Shown here piece after piece: positions 10,916 to 19,661 of a DNA stretch of 64,000 nt. The notes below the pieces were generated by a model. That model saw only the letters and a program-made list of their open reading frames with translations. It was not told the origin of the DNA and ran no database searches. Position numbers and translations under genes: made by a program. How positions within the stretch are numbered: the stretch's first letter is position 1; each line of letters begins with the position of its first letter. This DNA is from Leptodactylus fallax (Eukaryota; Chordata; Amphibia; Anura; Leptodactylidae): NCBI GenBank assembly GCA_947044405.1, contig CAMRHE010000156.1:3411001-3475000 (forward strand), written 5' to 3'.

Positions 10916-12290
10916 ATTACTATTGCAGACGTGACTGCACAGTGGATGGGGAAAAGTGAATAGGTAAGCTGTGCGGAGTGCATTGGGAACACCAAATTCC
11001 CTACTATTTCCCCAGTAGTTCCTATTATTGGGGAGGTCACTCTGGGGGGTCACTTCTGGTTTATTTTCCGTCATAAGATCTAAATCTGGTTTGTCCCCTG
11101 ATATACGCTCGCACAGCTTATACATTCCCTTCCTGCCGCAGTCAGTTATGTTCTAATGATTTGGCGATTTTTGGGGTTTTTGTCTTCACATTGTACAAGC
11201 TATATTTTCTTTATTTCTCTGGTGATATAGCCATATGACAGCTTGTTGTTTGCGGGGTGAGATGTATTTTGTAATGACATCATCTTTGGGCGCCTATAAC
11301 TTATTGAATACATTTTATTAACTCTTTCTTGGTGGATTAAAAAAACCCCCATCAATTCTGGCACTGCGTTTTACCTTTTAAATTTTTCACCATGCAGCAT
11401 AAAGCATAAGTAACATGTTACCTTTATTCTATGGGTCGGTACGATTATGGCGATACCTAATTTATATAGTTTTTTTATGTGATACTAATTTTGCAGGACA
11501 AAAACCCATTTGAGGACATAAATTAATTGTTTTTTGCATCGCCATCTTCTGAGATGCGTAACATTTTTATTTTGTGGTTTACAGAGTTGTTTGGGAGCTT
11601 ATTTTTTGCGGGACAACCTGTGCTTTTTATTGGTACTATTTTGGGGTACATATGACTTTTTGATAACTTTTTATGGCATATTTTGTAAGGTGAGATGGTG
11701 AAAAATCATTACTCTTGGTGGGGTTTTTTTTCCCCGACGTTCACCGTGTACGTTAAATATTGTTTCAGTTTTATTGTACAGGTTGTTACGGACGCGGCGA
11801 TACCAAATATGCATTGTTTTAATTAATTTTTAGGTTTTTTTTTATATAATTCATTTTATATAGGAAAAGGGAATTTTGGGGGCTTTATTATTTTATTAAT
11901 TTTTTTCAAACACTTTATTTTATTTTTTTCACTTTTTTTTATTTTTTCATGTGTCCCATTAGGACACCTGAGACAGCAATGCTTTGATTATAGATATCTT
12001 CACCCAACCGATCTCGCCACGGGGGGTGCCGAGTGGAGCGGCAACATGGCGGAACCCCTTGGATGCCGCGGTCATGTTTGACCGCGGCTTCCAAGGGGTT
12101 AAAACCTCCGATCAGAATTCAGTTCCGACTGGGGGTTATGGAGTAGGGTGTTAGCTGTCAGTTAGCTGTCAGTTAGCTCAGATAGTGAGTGGGCAGCCGC
12201 CCTAGGGCGTAGTGTTACGCCCTGTTGCACGAAGTACCAAGCGCACAGGACGTAATAGTACGTCCAATGTCATTAAGAGGTTAAAATTCC
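10916..12290. repeat. Single-copy flank of the large anuran-type repeat
   Basis: T-rich sequence with conserved-looking blocks (gatatagccatatgacag at 11224-11241, a TGCGGGACAAC block near 11600, cgatacctaat). It ends in a hairpin around 12050-12110 and the terminal block acgtaatagtacgtcc at 12250-12265. I read this as the right part of the same composite repeat as the array at 7773. No frame resembles a protein. Confidence 0.5.
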
Positions 12291-12294
12291 CTTC

Positions 12295-12641
12295 AGAACT
12301 GAAGTGGTCCTTAACCCCTTCCCGCCGGTGACATTTTTAGATTTTCGTTTTTGACTCCCCTGCCTTCCAAACCACATAACCTTTTTATTTTTCCATTCAC
12401 AGAACCACATGAGGGCTTAATGTTTGCAGGACAAAATGTTCTTCATAATGGTACCATTTATTATTCTGTACAATGTATTAGGAAGCTAGAAAAAAAATTC
12501 TGAATTGGAGAAAAAGTACATTTGTGTAACTTTCTTATGGGCTTCATTTTCACAGCATTCACTCTGCAGCCAAAATGACATGTCACCTGTATTCTATGTT
12601 TCAGTACAGTTCCAGAGAAACCAAATTATTATAGTTTTATT
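12295..12641 (+). repeat. Left part of a dispersed repeat split by the DIRS element
   Basis: It begins AACCCCTTCCCGCCGG and contains CACAGAACCACATGAGGG and caggacaaaatgttcttc, then is interrupted at 12642. Joining 12641 to 16501 restores a continuous repeat running into a taacccctta segment, as expected for an empty site. Confidence 0.6.
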
Positions 12642-12785
12642 CCCCTTACGTCCAACAGCAGCACAATATGGGGTATTTCTGCCCCTGTGTACTGGTAGGA
12701 CAGGTGAAACTTTTAATTAACCTTATTAAATTAAGCTGTATTCCCCTATAAGAGGTGAGAGAGACCTTCCCCCCCCCCCCGTGTT
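12642..12785 (+). repeat. Left inverted terminal repeat of the DIRS-like element
   Basis: About 144 bp, starting CCCCTTACGTCC and ending in a C-homopolymer. It pairs in inverse with 16330-16471 at high identity; the differences are mostly single bases and the length of the C run. Confidence 0.8.
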
Positions 12786-13493
12786 TTTTTCTGTCCTGTG
12801 TATGGACAGGTGAGGGAGGTATCTCTTACCTCCCTTTTGGAAACTACTCACTTTGAGGGTTTCTCTCACCTTATTCAGTGGGGCTCTTCTGCTTTAGAGT
12901 GGGCCCCGTTCGCCCCTACCGCACGATATCTGCTGCATACTGGGCGCCTTCGGTTTAATTCTGTGGATAAACGGGTGTCTTTCGCCTCGAAAATAGTTCC
13001 CTTTCCCCCCACCGTCTTGGGTAAGTATCCTTCCCTTTGCTGCTATTTCTTTCCCCCTTCTGGAGCTCCGGGAACTCCTGTAGCGGGGATGTGGCCGGCG
13101 GAACCATTCTAGGTAAGTATGGTTTCGCACGGTGCTTATTTCCTGATGCATCCGCGTCACTTCCGGTTTCGTAAATTCAAAAAATGGGCGGTAAGGGAAT
13201 CTAAAAATTATTTTTTTCTACACATTATCATTTGTCTTAGAAGCTATGCTTCTCTACTGTGTTAATTATCTAAAAATCTCCTTGTCTTCTCATGTGCAGA
13301 CTCAAAAAATTTTTTTACATCTCATCTTACCTCCTTAACCCCTCCTCTTCCCTTCCTCCCTCTATTTAGTCCAGGTTTTCAGGTTTAGCATTGACTTGTC
13401 TTTTGTCAAGTCCCTTGCTGCCTGTTCCTGTGGACGGTTGCTGCGACTGTTTCATCAGATTCCCTGAATTGGGTTTACTTAGAATTTAAAGCA

Positions 13494-14015
13494 ACATGGT
13501 AAAAAAAAAAAAAAGAAAAATGCTCTGTATGAGTATCCCTGCTGCACTGTCGTCAGTGTGGCGGTCCTCCTCCTTAGGAGCCTTCTATTTGGCACGTTAT
13601 TTCCTGGGTAAAAGAATATGTGGAAGACTCTATGAAAGAGATCAAAGATTTGATCTCTCAGATTGTCAAAAAACCACGCCTAGACACCCAGTCTCACTCT
13701 GTGGATCCCTCTGAGTTGGATTTTCAGGTCCTTGACGAAGCTCATTCCTCTGAAGATGAGGTTGAGGGGTTTTGCAGTCCCCTCTTTCCACTAGAGAAGA
13801 TGCCAAAACTGCTTAAGTCCATCCGGTCACGCGATAGTGATGTTGACCCAGGGGAAGCCTCATGTTCCACCCATAAGGGGCCAAGGGCCTTCCAAGTGGA
13901 CCCTACTCTGGAAAAATCTATGGCCATAGAATGGAAGCATCCAGACAAGTCCTTTTTCCTATCTAAAAGGTTCAGGACCCTATTTCCTATTTCCGAAATT
14001 CAGCATGATTGCTGG
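13494..14015 (+). pseudogene. DIRS ORF1 (gag-like) remnant
   Basis: A lysine-rich start (MVKKKKRKMLCMS at 13496) is out of frame with the main open stretch. That stretch runs from about 13600 (VKEYVEDSMKEIKDLISQ) to 14015. It contains an acidic middle (DEAHSSEDEVEG), then LEKSMAIEWKHPDKSFFLSK and RFRTLFPI. This last block resembles the W..PDK....R.....P signature I know from ORF1 proteins of amphibian DIRS elements, where the product is thought to act as a Gag-like nucleocapsid. The frame is interrupted at 14016 by another insertion and does not resume. Similarity is judged by eye. Confidence 0.6.
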
Positions 14016-14256
14016 CAGTGGTGAACCTAGCCTCTTTGCTGCCTGAGGCAGACTATAGAAAGATGCCCCCCACCCCCCCAAAAAAAAATAAAAAATTGAG
14101 TTTCCATGCTACTAGTTTAACACACTGTTATCGTCACACAATATACACAATACACAAAGTTCTAAAACAGTTTTTAAGAATTCTTCTTCCTGTATTACTT
14201 CAGTATCAGATCAACAACACGGCATTAACAATGACAATAACTTCACACATCTTCTG

Positions 14257-14394
14257 CTTGGTGGATGGACGAGCCCACGTGGCCCCCATTCTCTATAATA
14301 GGAGCCCCGCTGACAGCTGAGTACTGGACTTCGGGTATCTTTGGCACTCCCATTGAAGTGAATGAGAGCCACGCGGGTTCGTCCATCCACCAAG
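14257..14394. repeat. Inverted repeat, ~20-bp arms
   Basis: CTTGGTGGATGGACGAGCC at 14257 is mirrored by GTTCGTCCATCCACCAAG ending at 14394, with further pairing inward (CCACGTGGC against GCCACGCGG). It may be a small MITE or a fold-back structure within the larger insertion. Confidence 0.55.
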
Positions 14395-14594
14395 TGACAC
14401 ACCTATATATATGGCTGCGGTCAGGCTGAATTACCACCCAGTGAGGGGGGAAAAAACCCAATTCTCAGGCTCAGTGGGGGACTCAGCAGACAGACCCCCA
14501 TCAATCAGGTATTTATCCTCTATCATTTAGGTGAATACAGGGCAGTAACATTTTGTGACTTACAGGTGACGTCTCTGACTAATCGGTCACATTT

Positions 14595-15140
14595 CCCTTC
14601 TCTTCCCTTTGGACCGCCATGACCACTTCTTCCAGCTGTGACTTGTCTCAGTAAAGTTTGCAACACAGACATCTTTGACTCCTCACTTTTCCAGGCATCC
14701 AACCCACATTGTCCTCACCTGCACACACATCCAGCTGCTACCCCAATTATAAAATATATGATATAACCCCCCATAATGAATAACTCCCAAGTGCATCTTT
14801 ATATTAATAATGTCCGTGTGTACCCTGTATAAATAGTGCCCCTTATTAATAATGCCCCAGGTGTTAACTCATTAAAAGGTTTTCCAGGTCATTAATAAAC
14901 TAATCAGTGGGGCTCAAAAACCCAGGACCCCCACTGATCAGCTGTTTGAATGGTACCTGTGTAAGCGCCATGACCGCTTCTCTGTTTACATAGTGTCATT
15001 CATTTCATAGCGGCCATGTAATGTAACTACAGCCTCGTCCTGTACATGTCTACAGTATGTGACAAGGCTAGAGTTACATCACACGGTCACTATAAACAGA
15101 CAGTGTATAATATAAACAGGTGCCATAGCCCCTGTTTATA
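14595..15140 (-). repeat. Dispersed repeat, inverse copy of 23000-23600
   Basis: Co-linear matches in inverse orientation include GACCGCCATGACCACTTC, TAATAATGCCCCAGGTG, CCCACTGATCAGCTGT, GACCGCTTCTCTGTTTACAT and CATAGCGGCCATGTAATGTA, in the expected reversed order. The shared unit is at least 540 bp and non-coding. Its presence in two CAG-ended insertions suggests it belongs to one hAT-like family. Confidence 0.7.
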
Positions 15141-15163
15141 GCGCCCCATTTACACACACTATA

Positions 15164-15955
15164 ATGTTCCACAGCAGCCCCTGCACACAGTATTATGGCC
15201 CGCAGTGGCCCCTGCACACTGTCTTATGCCTCGCAGCGGCCCCTGCACACGTATTATGCTCCATAGTGGCCCCTGCACTTGTATTATGCTCCATAGTGGC
15301 CCCTGCATTTGTATTATGCTCCATAGTGGCCCCTGCACCCGGTATTATGCTCTATAGTGGCCCCTGCACAGGGTATTATGCCCCGCAGTGGCCACTGCAC
15401 ACAGTATTATGTTCTACAGCAACTCCTGAAAACAGTTTTATGCTCCCTAGTGGCCCCTGCACACGGTATTATGCCCCATATTGGCCCCTGCACACAGTAT
15501 TATGTTCCACAGCAACTCCTGCAAACAGTTTTATGCTCCCTAGTTGTGGCCCCTGCACACGGTATTATGCTCCACAGTGGCCCCTGCACTGGTATCATGC
15601 TCTATAGTGGCCCCTGCACTGGTATTATGCTCCATAGTGGCCCCTGCACTGGTATTATGCTCCATAGTGGCCCCTGCACTTGTATTATGCTCCATAGTGG
15701 CCCCTGCACTTGTATTATGCTCTATAGTGGCCCCTGCACTTGTATTATGCTCCATAGTGGCCCCTGCACTTGTATTATGCTCTAAAGTGGCCCCTGCACC
15801 TGGTATTATGCTCTATAGTGGCCCCTGCACTCGGTATTATGCTCCATAGTGGCCCCTGCACTCGGTATTATACTCCATAGTGGCCCCTGCACAGGGTATT
15901 ATGCTCTACAGTGGCCCCTGAACATGGTATTATGCCCCATAGTTGGCCACCCATG
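15164..15955. repeat. 30-bp minisatellite, about 26 units
   Basis: The unit consensus is GTGGCCCCTGCAC followed by a variable TGTATTATGCTCCATA part, 30 bp long, repeated from 15164 to about 15955. The centre (15570-15800) is most regular; the edges are more varied (CCACAGCAGCCC, CAACTCCTGAAAACAG types). Because 30 is divisible by 3, all six frames are partly open. The resulting repetitive peptides are artefacts, not proteins. Confidence 0.9.
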
Positions 15956-15962
15956 AACTATT

Positions 15963-16000
15963 ATTATACTCTGGGGTCTTTTCAGACCCCAGAGTATAAT
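15963..16000. repeat. Perfect 16-bp hairpin after the minisatellite
   Basis: ATTATACTCTGGGGTC at 15963-15978 and its exact complement at 15985-16000 are separated by a 6-base loop. This is a strong local stem-loop. Cruciform formation next to the array could have helped the array expand, but that is inference. Confidence 0.85.
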
Positions 16001-16176
16001 GATTGGAGACCCAGGGGAGAATACAAACATAAAAACCAGAGTTACTTACCTATCCTGGACACCGGTGCACTCCTTGCAGTTTTCGGCCCTGTTTAATTGC
16101 GCACAGACGTCATTCACCACCTTTGGACATTCAGTGTTGAGCGCTGTATGTCGAGGGGGCCCTCCCTAGGGGTTTT

Positions 16177-16276
16177 TTTCTCACTACATCCCCATATTGT
16201 GCTGCTGTCGGACGTAAGGGGAATCGTTGATTATATGGATAATCTGTTTTCCCTTAGTCCAAACAGCAGCACAAGC
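16177..16276 (+). repeat. Internal complementary region of the DIRS-like element
   Basis: The first half (CCCCATATTGTGCTGCTG, then TCGGACGTAAGGGG) is the inverse of the left terminus at 12642. The second half (AATCGTTGATTATATGG, then ATAATCTG, then AGTCCAAACAGCAGCAC) is the inverse of the right terminus ending at 16500. Both element ends can therefore pair side by side on this template, as in the known DIRS circularisation model. Confidence 0.8.
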
Positions 16277-16329
16277 TTTCCCTCCCTTGCCTAAGGTTAA
16301 TTTTCAGTATAATTTGTTTCTTCTTTATA

Positions 16330-16500
16330 ACTGACACGGGGGGGGAAGATCTCTCTCACCTCTTATAGGGGAATACCGCTTAATTTAATAAGGTTAATTA
16401 AAAGTTCCACCAGTCCTACCAGTACACAGGGGCAGAAATACCCCATATTGTGCTGCTGTTTGGACTAAGGATAAACAGATTATCCATATAATCAGCGATT
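16330..16500 (-). repeat. Right inverted terminal repeat of the DIRS-like element plus tip
   Basis: 16330-16471 mirrors 12642-12785. The additional tip (16472-16500, containing CAGATTATCCATATAATC) is absent on the left and is copied only in the internal complementary region. Unequal ends of this kind are characteristic of DIRS elements. Confidence 0.78.
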
Positions 16501-17250
16501 TACATTTTAACCCCTTAATAAAAATCTAAAACTTTTTTTCTAAAAGTTGCCATATTCTGACACCTGTAACTTTTTTATATTTCTGTGTACAGTGATGTAG
16601 AGGGCGTCTTTTTTTGCAAGGCCAAGTGTACTTTTTAGTTATACCATTTTGGAGAATGTCTATTTTTTTGATCATTTTTTAGGTGAAACAGCAAAAAAAC
16701 AGAGGTTAAGCACTTTTGATTTTTTTTTTCCAGCTATGATGTTCACCCTATGAAAAAAAATATATTTCTAAGTTTGTAGACTGGGCGTTTTCGAACACAG
16801 GGATACCTAATGTGTACGTGTTTCACAGTAATTTTTAATTTTATATGTATTATAGGGAAAGGGGGGTGATTCGAACTTTTAATTATTTTTATTTATTTAT
16901 TTTATTGCATTTATTAGACCCCCTAGGGGTCTTGAACCCCAGGGGATCTGATCACTAATGCAATGTATTGCAATGCATTTCAAAATATCGGCATTTGTAT
17001 GATAGGCTGCATTAAGCAGCCTGTCATACAAATGCATACCAGACAAGCCTTCAATAGGTTCCTGGCTGTCATGGCAACGGGATGCTCTGGGTGCTGGCGA
17101 TCCCTGGCAAAATGGCGCCTTGGTCAGTTCAGTGCGGGCACTGATCACGGGCATTAGCACCCGGTCTCTTTTGTATAAAACAGCAGAGACCTGGCGGCAT
17201 ATTTAAATTCCCAACATCCACCGTACTATTACGGCAGCTGTCGGGAAGAG
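16501..17250 (+). repeat. Right part of the dispersed repeat split by DIRS
   Basis: Continues the repeat begun at 12295: GTTGCCATATTCTGACACC, ACAGTGATGTAGAGGGCG, then CTATGATGTTCACCC. Around 16940-17040 there is a short inverted repeat (GCATTTGTATGATAGGCTGC against GCAGCCTGTCATACAAATGC). Non-coding. Confidence 0.5.
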
Positions 17251-17388
17251 GTAGTCCAACCACTGATTGGCTGACGCCACTAATTGACCTCAGCGGTCAC
17301 ATGTGGTAGGGACTTCTGCTTGAAGAAAACAACGGAGCTGCAGGACTGGACCACGCTGGGAGGCACCCGGGACAGGTATGTTTTTTTT

Positions 17389-17456
17389 AAATTTTTTTCA
17401 CCTTCCCTGGCCTAATTAAAAAAATATAAATTATCCTGGACAACCCCTTTAACAAA
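17389..17456 (-). repeat. Terminal fragment of a TTAA-flanked MITE
   Basis: The sequence CACCTTCCCTGGCCTAATT, then TATCCTGGACAACCCC ending at TTTAA, matches the right end of the element at 50054-50428. Only this end is recognisable here. Confidence 0.55.
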
Positions 17457-17853
17457 TGAGCTTGTGAAATTTTCTTGTAAATCTGGAAAGTCGTTTGCAA
17501 ATTATGGTGGAAAATAAGTATCTGGTCAATAACAAAAGTTCATCTCAATACTTTGTTATATATCCTTTGTTGTCAATGACAGAGGCCAAATGTTTTCTGT
17601 AAGTCTTCACAAGGTTGGCACACAGTGTTGCTGGTATGTTTTTTCCCGTGCAGATCTCCTCTAGAGTAGTGATGTTTTGCGGCTGTCGCTAGGCAACACG
17701 GACTTTCAACTCCCTCCAAAGGTTTTCTATGGGGTTGAGATCTGGAGACTGGCTAGGCCACTCCAGGACCTTGAAATGCTTCTTACGAAGCCAGTGGAAG
17801 AGTGAAGAAATCAGGCGATACCTTTTAGAGGCTGAGTATATTTATAAGTAAGC

Positions 17854-17881
17854 TTTCAGGAGTGCTCGCTCCCTTCATCAG
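17854..17881 (-). ncRNA. Hammerhead-ribozyme-like core, left end of Penelope element
   Basis: On the minus strand the order is CTGATGA, a short imperfect hairpin (AGGGAG loop CTCCT), then GAAA, which is the conserved core order of hammerhead ribozymes. Penelope-like elements are known to carry such motifs in their terminal repeats. Stem I and the cleavage-site strand cannot be fixed from this copy alone, so catalytic activity is only a hypothesis. Confidence 0.5.
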
Positions 17882-18104
17882 ACATGGTGTGATACAAGAA
17901 CTGAAAATTAACAGATTTTTATACACATGGTTTTCAAAGCATTTTAGAGTCCTTAAAAAAAATTGCAATCTAAGTAGAGAAGTTATTTACAACAGGTCAA
18001 AAAAACAGTCTGGAAACTTGTGGTGCGTGACGGAGGGATCAGTAATTCTTGCTGTTATCTGTTTGCTATCAGGAGGTGATTTGTGTCCCTCACAGGTCAT
18101 ACAT

Positions 18105-18190
18105 AGTGTGATTTGAAGCTGGCATGAATATTGAGTTCAGTTCATGGTTCAAACATAGTGTGACATGAAGCTGGCATGAATATTAAGTCC
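18105..18190. repeat. 52-bp tandem duplication in the Penelope 3' region
   Basis: GAAGCTGGCATGAATATT follows TAGTGTGA twice, 52 bp apart, with matching flanks. It lies within the ~240 bp absent from the inverted copy on the right. Confidence 0.7.
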
Positions 18191-19452
18191 AAATTGCAGA
18201 GTTTGAAATTTTTGCATAAATTTGTACTCCATTTCTTTCCTTTTCTCCTGTGTCTTAAAATGTCCCATTAAAACCACAACCCGCAAATCTTCGATAGAGT
18301 GGTTTTCTCCGGAGAAATGTGCGGCCACTGGGAGATCTGTTCTGCTGTTATTAATGGTGGATCTGTGTGAGTTCATTCGTTGACTGAGTCTCTGCCCTGT
18401 TTCCCCCACATAGAGGCCTGTGGTGGGACATTGCACACACATTATGAGGTACACCACATTGGAAGACCTGCAGGAAAATGTCCCCCTAATTCTGTGCACC
18501 TGTTGTGACTGTGGGATAGGTACACTGTCAGCGGTGTGGATGTGCTTGCAGGTCATTCACCTTTTATGTAGGCAAGGTGAGGTGCCATTTTCAGTTGGGG
18601 CCTTCAGGGCACTCCGGACGATAATGCGCCTCAGGTTTGGTGGTTGTCGAAAGGAGAGGAGAGTGGGGACTGGAAATATGTCCTTGAGTCTGTTGTCCCT
18701 ATGTAGCACAGGTTGGAGCTCCTTGGCAATCCTTCGTAGGATCTCCAGCTGTGGGTTGTAGGTGACAACTAGGGGCACTCGGGCATCTTTCTGGGTCTCT
18801 CTATATGTGAGCAGACTGTCTCTGTTAATGGCTGCTGCTTTGTTTAATTGGTTGTCTGTCACTTTTGGTTTGTATCCCAATCTGAGAAATTTCATCCTCA
18901 GATCCAGGAAGTGCTTGTCCAGGTCTGTTTTGTCGGAGCAAATACAATTGTATCGTATAGCCTGGCTGTAGATTATAGATTGTCTTGTGTGCTTGGGGTG
19001 GAAGCTGTTGTTTCTCAGGTAGGCCGTTCTGTCTGTGGGTTTGTGGTATATTGATGTGAGTAGCCGGTGGTCTTTAATGTATATTGTGGTATCCAGAAAG
19101 TGAATTTCACTCCCTGAATAGCTAAGTTTAAGGTTGATGGTCGGGTGAAAGTCATTGAAGTCATTATGGAATTGAAGTAGGGCCTCCTCACCTGCAGTCC
19201 AGATGACAAGGATATCATCGATATAACGAAGGTAAATCATAGGTTTGGTGGCGCATGTTGATAAATATGTTCCTTCCATTTCTGCCATAAAGAGATTTGC
19301 ATATTGGGGTACACATCTGGTCCCCATTGAAGTTCCCATTCGCTGTAGATATAGATCCTCTCCAAAGGTAAAACGGTTGTGGCTAAGGATGAATTGTATG
19401 AGCTGCGTTACTGGTTCTGTTGGGAGGTTTTGTTTTGCCAGGTGTACATTTC
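18149..19452 (-). pseudogene. Penelope-like reverse transcriptase / GIY-YIG endonuclease
   Basis: One minus-strand frame is open from the fold-back junction (about 19452) to 18149, with a single TGA at 18557-18559. The RT part shows FGEDLYLQRMGTSMG, then YLRYIDDILVIW with the catalytic YIDD, then FLDTTIYI and YHKPTDRTAYL. The endonuclease part begins after the stop: CKHIHTADS, NVVYLIMCVQC (GIY-YIG start), LYVGETGQRLSQRMNSH, NSRTDLPVAAHFSGENHS, and KEMEYKFMQKF near the end. The stop falls where the family usually has a Cys-rich linker (PC...C..C), so it probably replaced Cys. The N-terminal RT portion is missing (5' truncation). In active relatives the protein nicks target DNA and copies its RNA onto it. 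Confidence 0.92.
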
Positions 19453-19633
19453 TCCGGAGAAAACTACTCTATTGAAGATTTGCGGGTTGTGGTTTTAATG
19501 GGACATTTTAAGACACAGGAGAAAAGGAAAGAAATGGAGTACAAATTTATGCAAAAATTTCAAACTCTGCAAATGCTTTGAAAACCATGTGTATAAAAAT
19601 CTGTTAATTTTCAGTTCTTGTATCACACCATGT

Positions 19634-19661
19634 CTGATGAAGGGAGCGAGCACTCCTGAAA
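19634..19661 (+). ncRNA. Hammerhead-ribozyme-like core, right end of Penelope element
   Basis: The same CTGATGA, hairpin, GAAA order as at 17854-17881, but on the plus strand because this end is the inverted copy. It is followed by GCTTAC and, 15 bases later, GTTAGC, which could pair imperfectly as a stem III. The expected partner for stem I was not found locally. Confidence 0.5.

Larger units (their letters stand above)
14016..16010. mobile_element. hAT-like non-autonomous insertion in DIRS ORF1
   Basis: The DIRS reading frame stops abruptly at CAGTGGTGAACCTAGCC (14016), which looks like a hAT terminus (the CAGNGGCGNANCTAG class). The insert carries the repeat segment 14595-15140, shared in inverse with the hAT at 21745-23812, then the 30-bp minisatellite. 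The right border is uncertain: no copy of the left flank ATTGCTGG was found downstream, so the 3' junction may be rearranged. Confidence 0.4.
12642..16500 (+). mobile_element. DIRS-like retroelement, internally deleted
   Basis: The left end (12642-12785) is repeated in inverse at 16330-16471, including GTACTGGTAGGAC and the tract CTTATTAAATTAAGC. The right end carries an extra 29-bp tip (16472-16500). At about 16177-16276 an internal region is complementary both to the first ~32 bases of the left end and to the right tip. That is the inverted-repeat plus internal-complementary-region layout of DIRS elements, which use it to make circular intermediates. An ORF1 remnant lies at 13494-14015. No reverse transcriptase, RNase H or tyrosine recombinase is visible, so this copy is non-autonomous. 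No target duplication is seen, as expected for this order. Confidence 0.8.

Noticed and set aside
13015..13120. Two GGTAAGTAT splice-donor-like sites
   Set aside because: They lie in the DIRS leader and are not paired with convincing acceptors or coding exons; noted but not called as exons.
15164..15955. Regular short repeats that could be mistaken for a CRISPR array or a repetitive protein
   Set aside because: Units are contiguous 30-bp tandem copies without unique spacers, in a vertebrate setting with no cas genes. Open frames exist only because 30 is divisible by 3.
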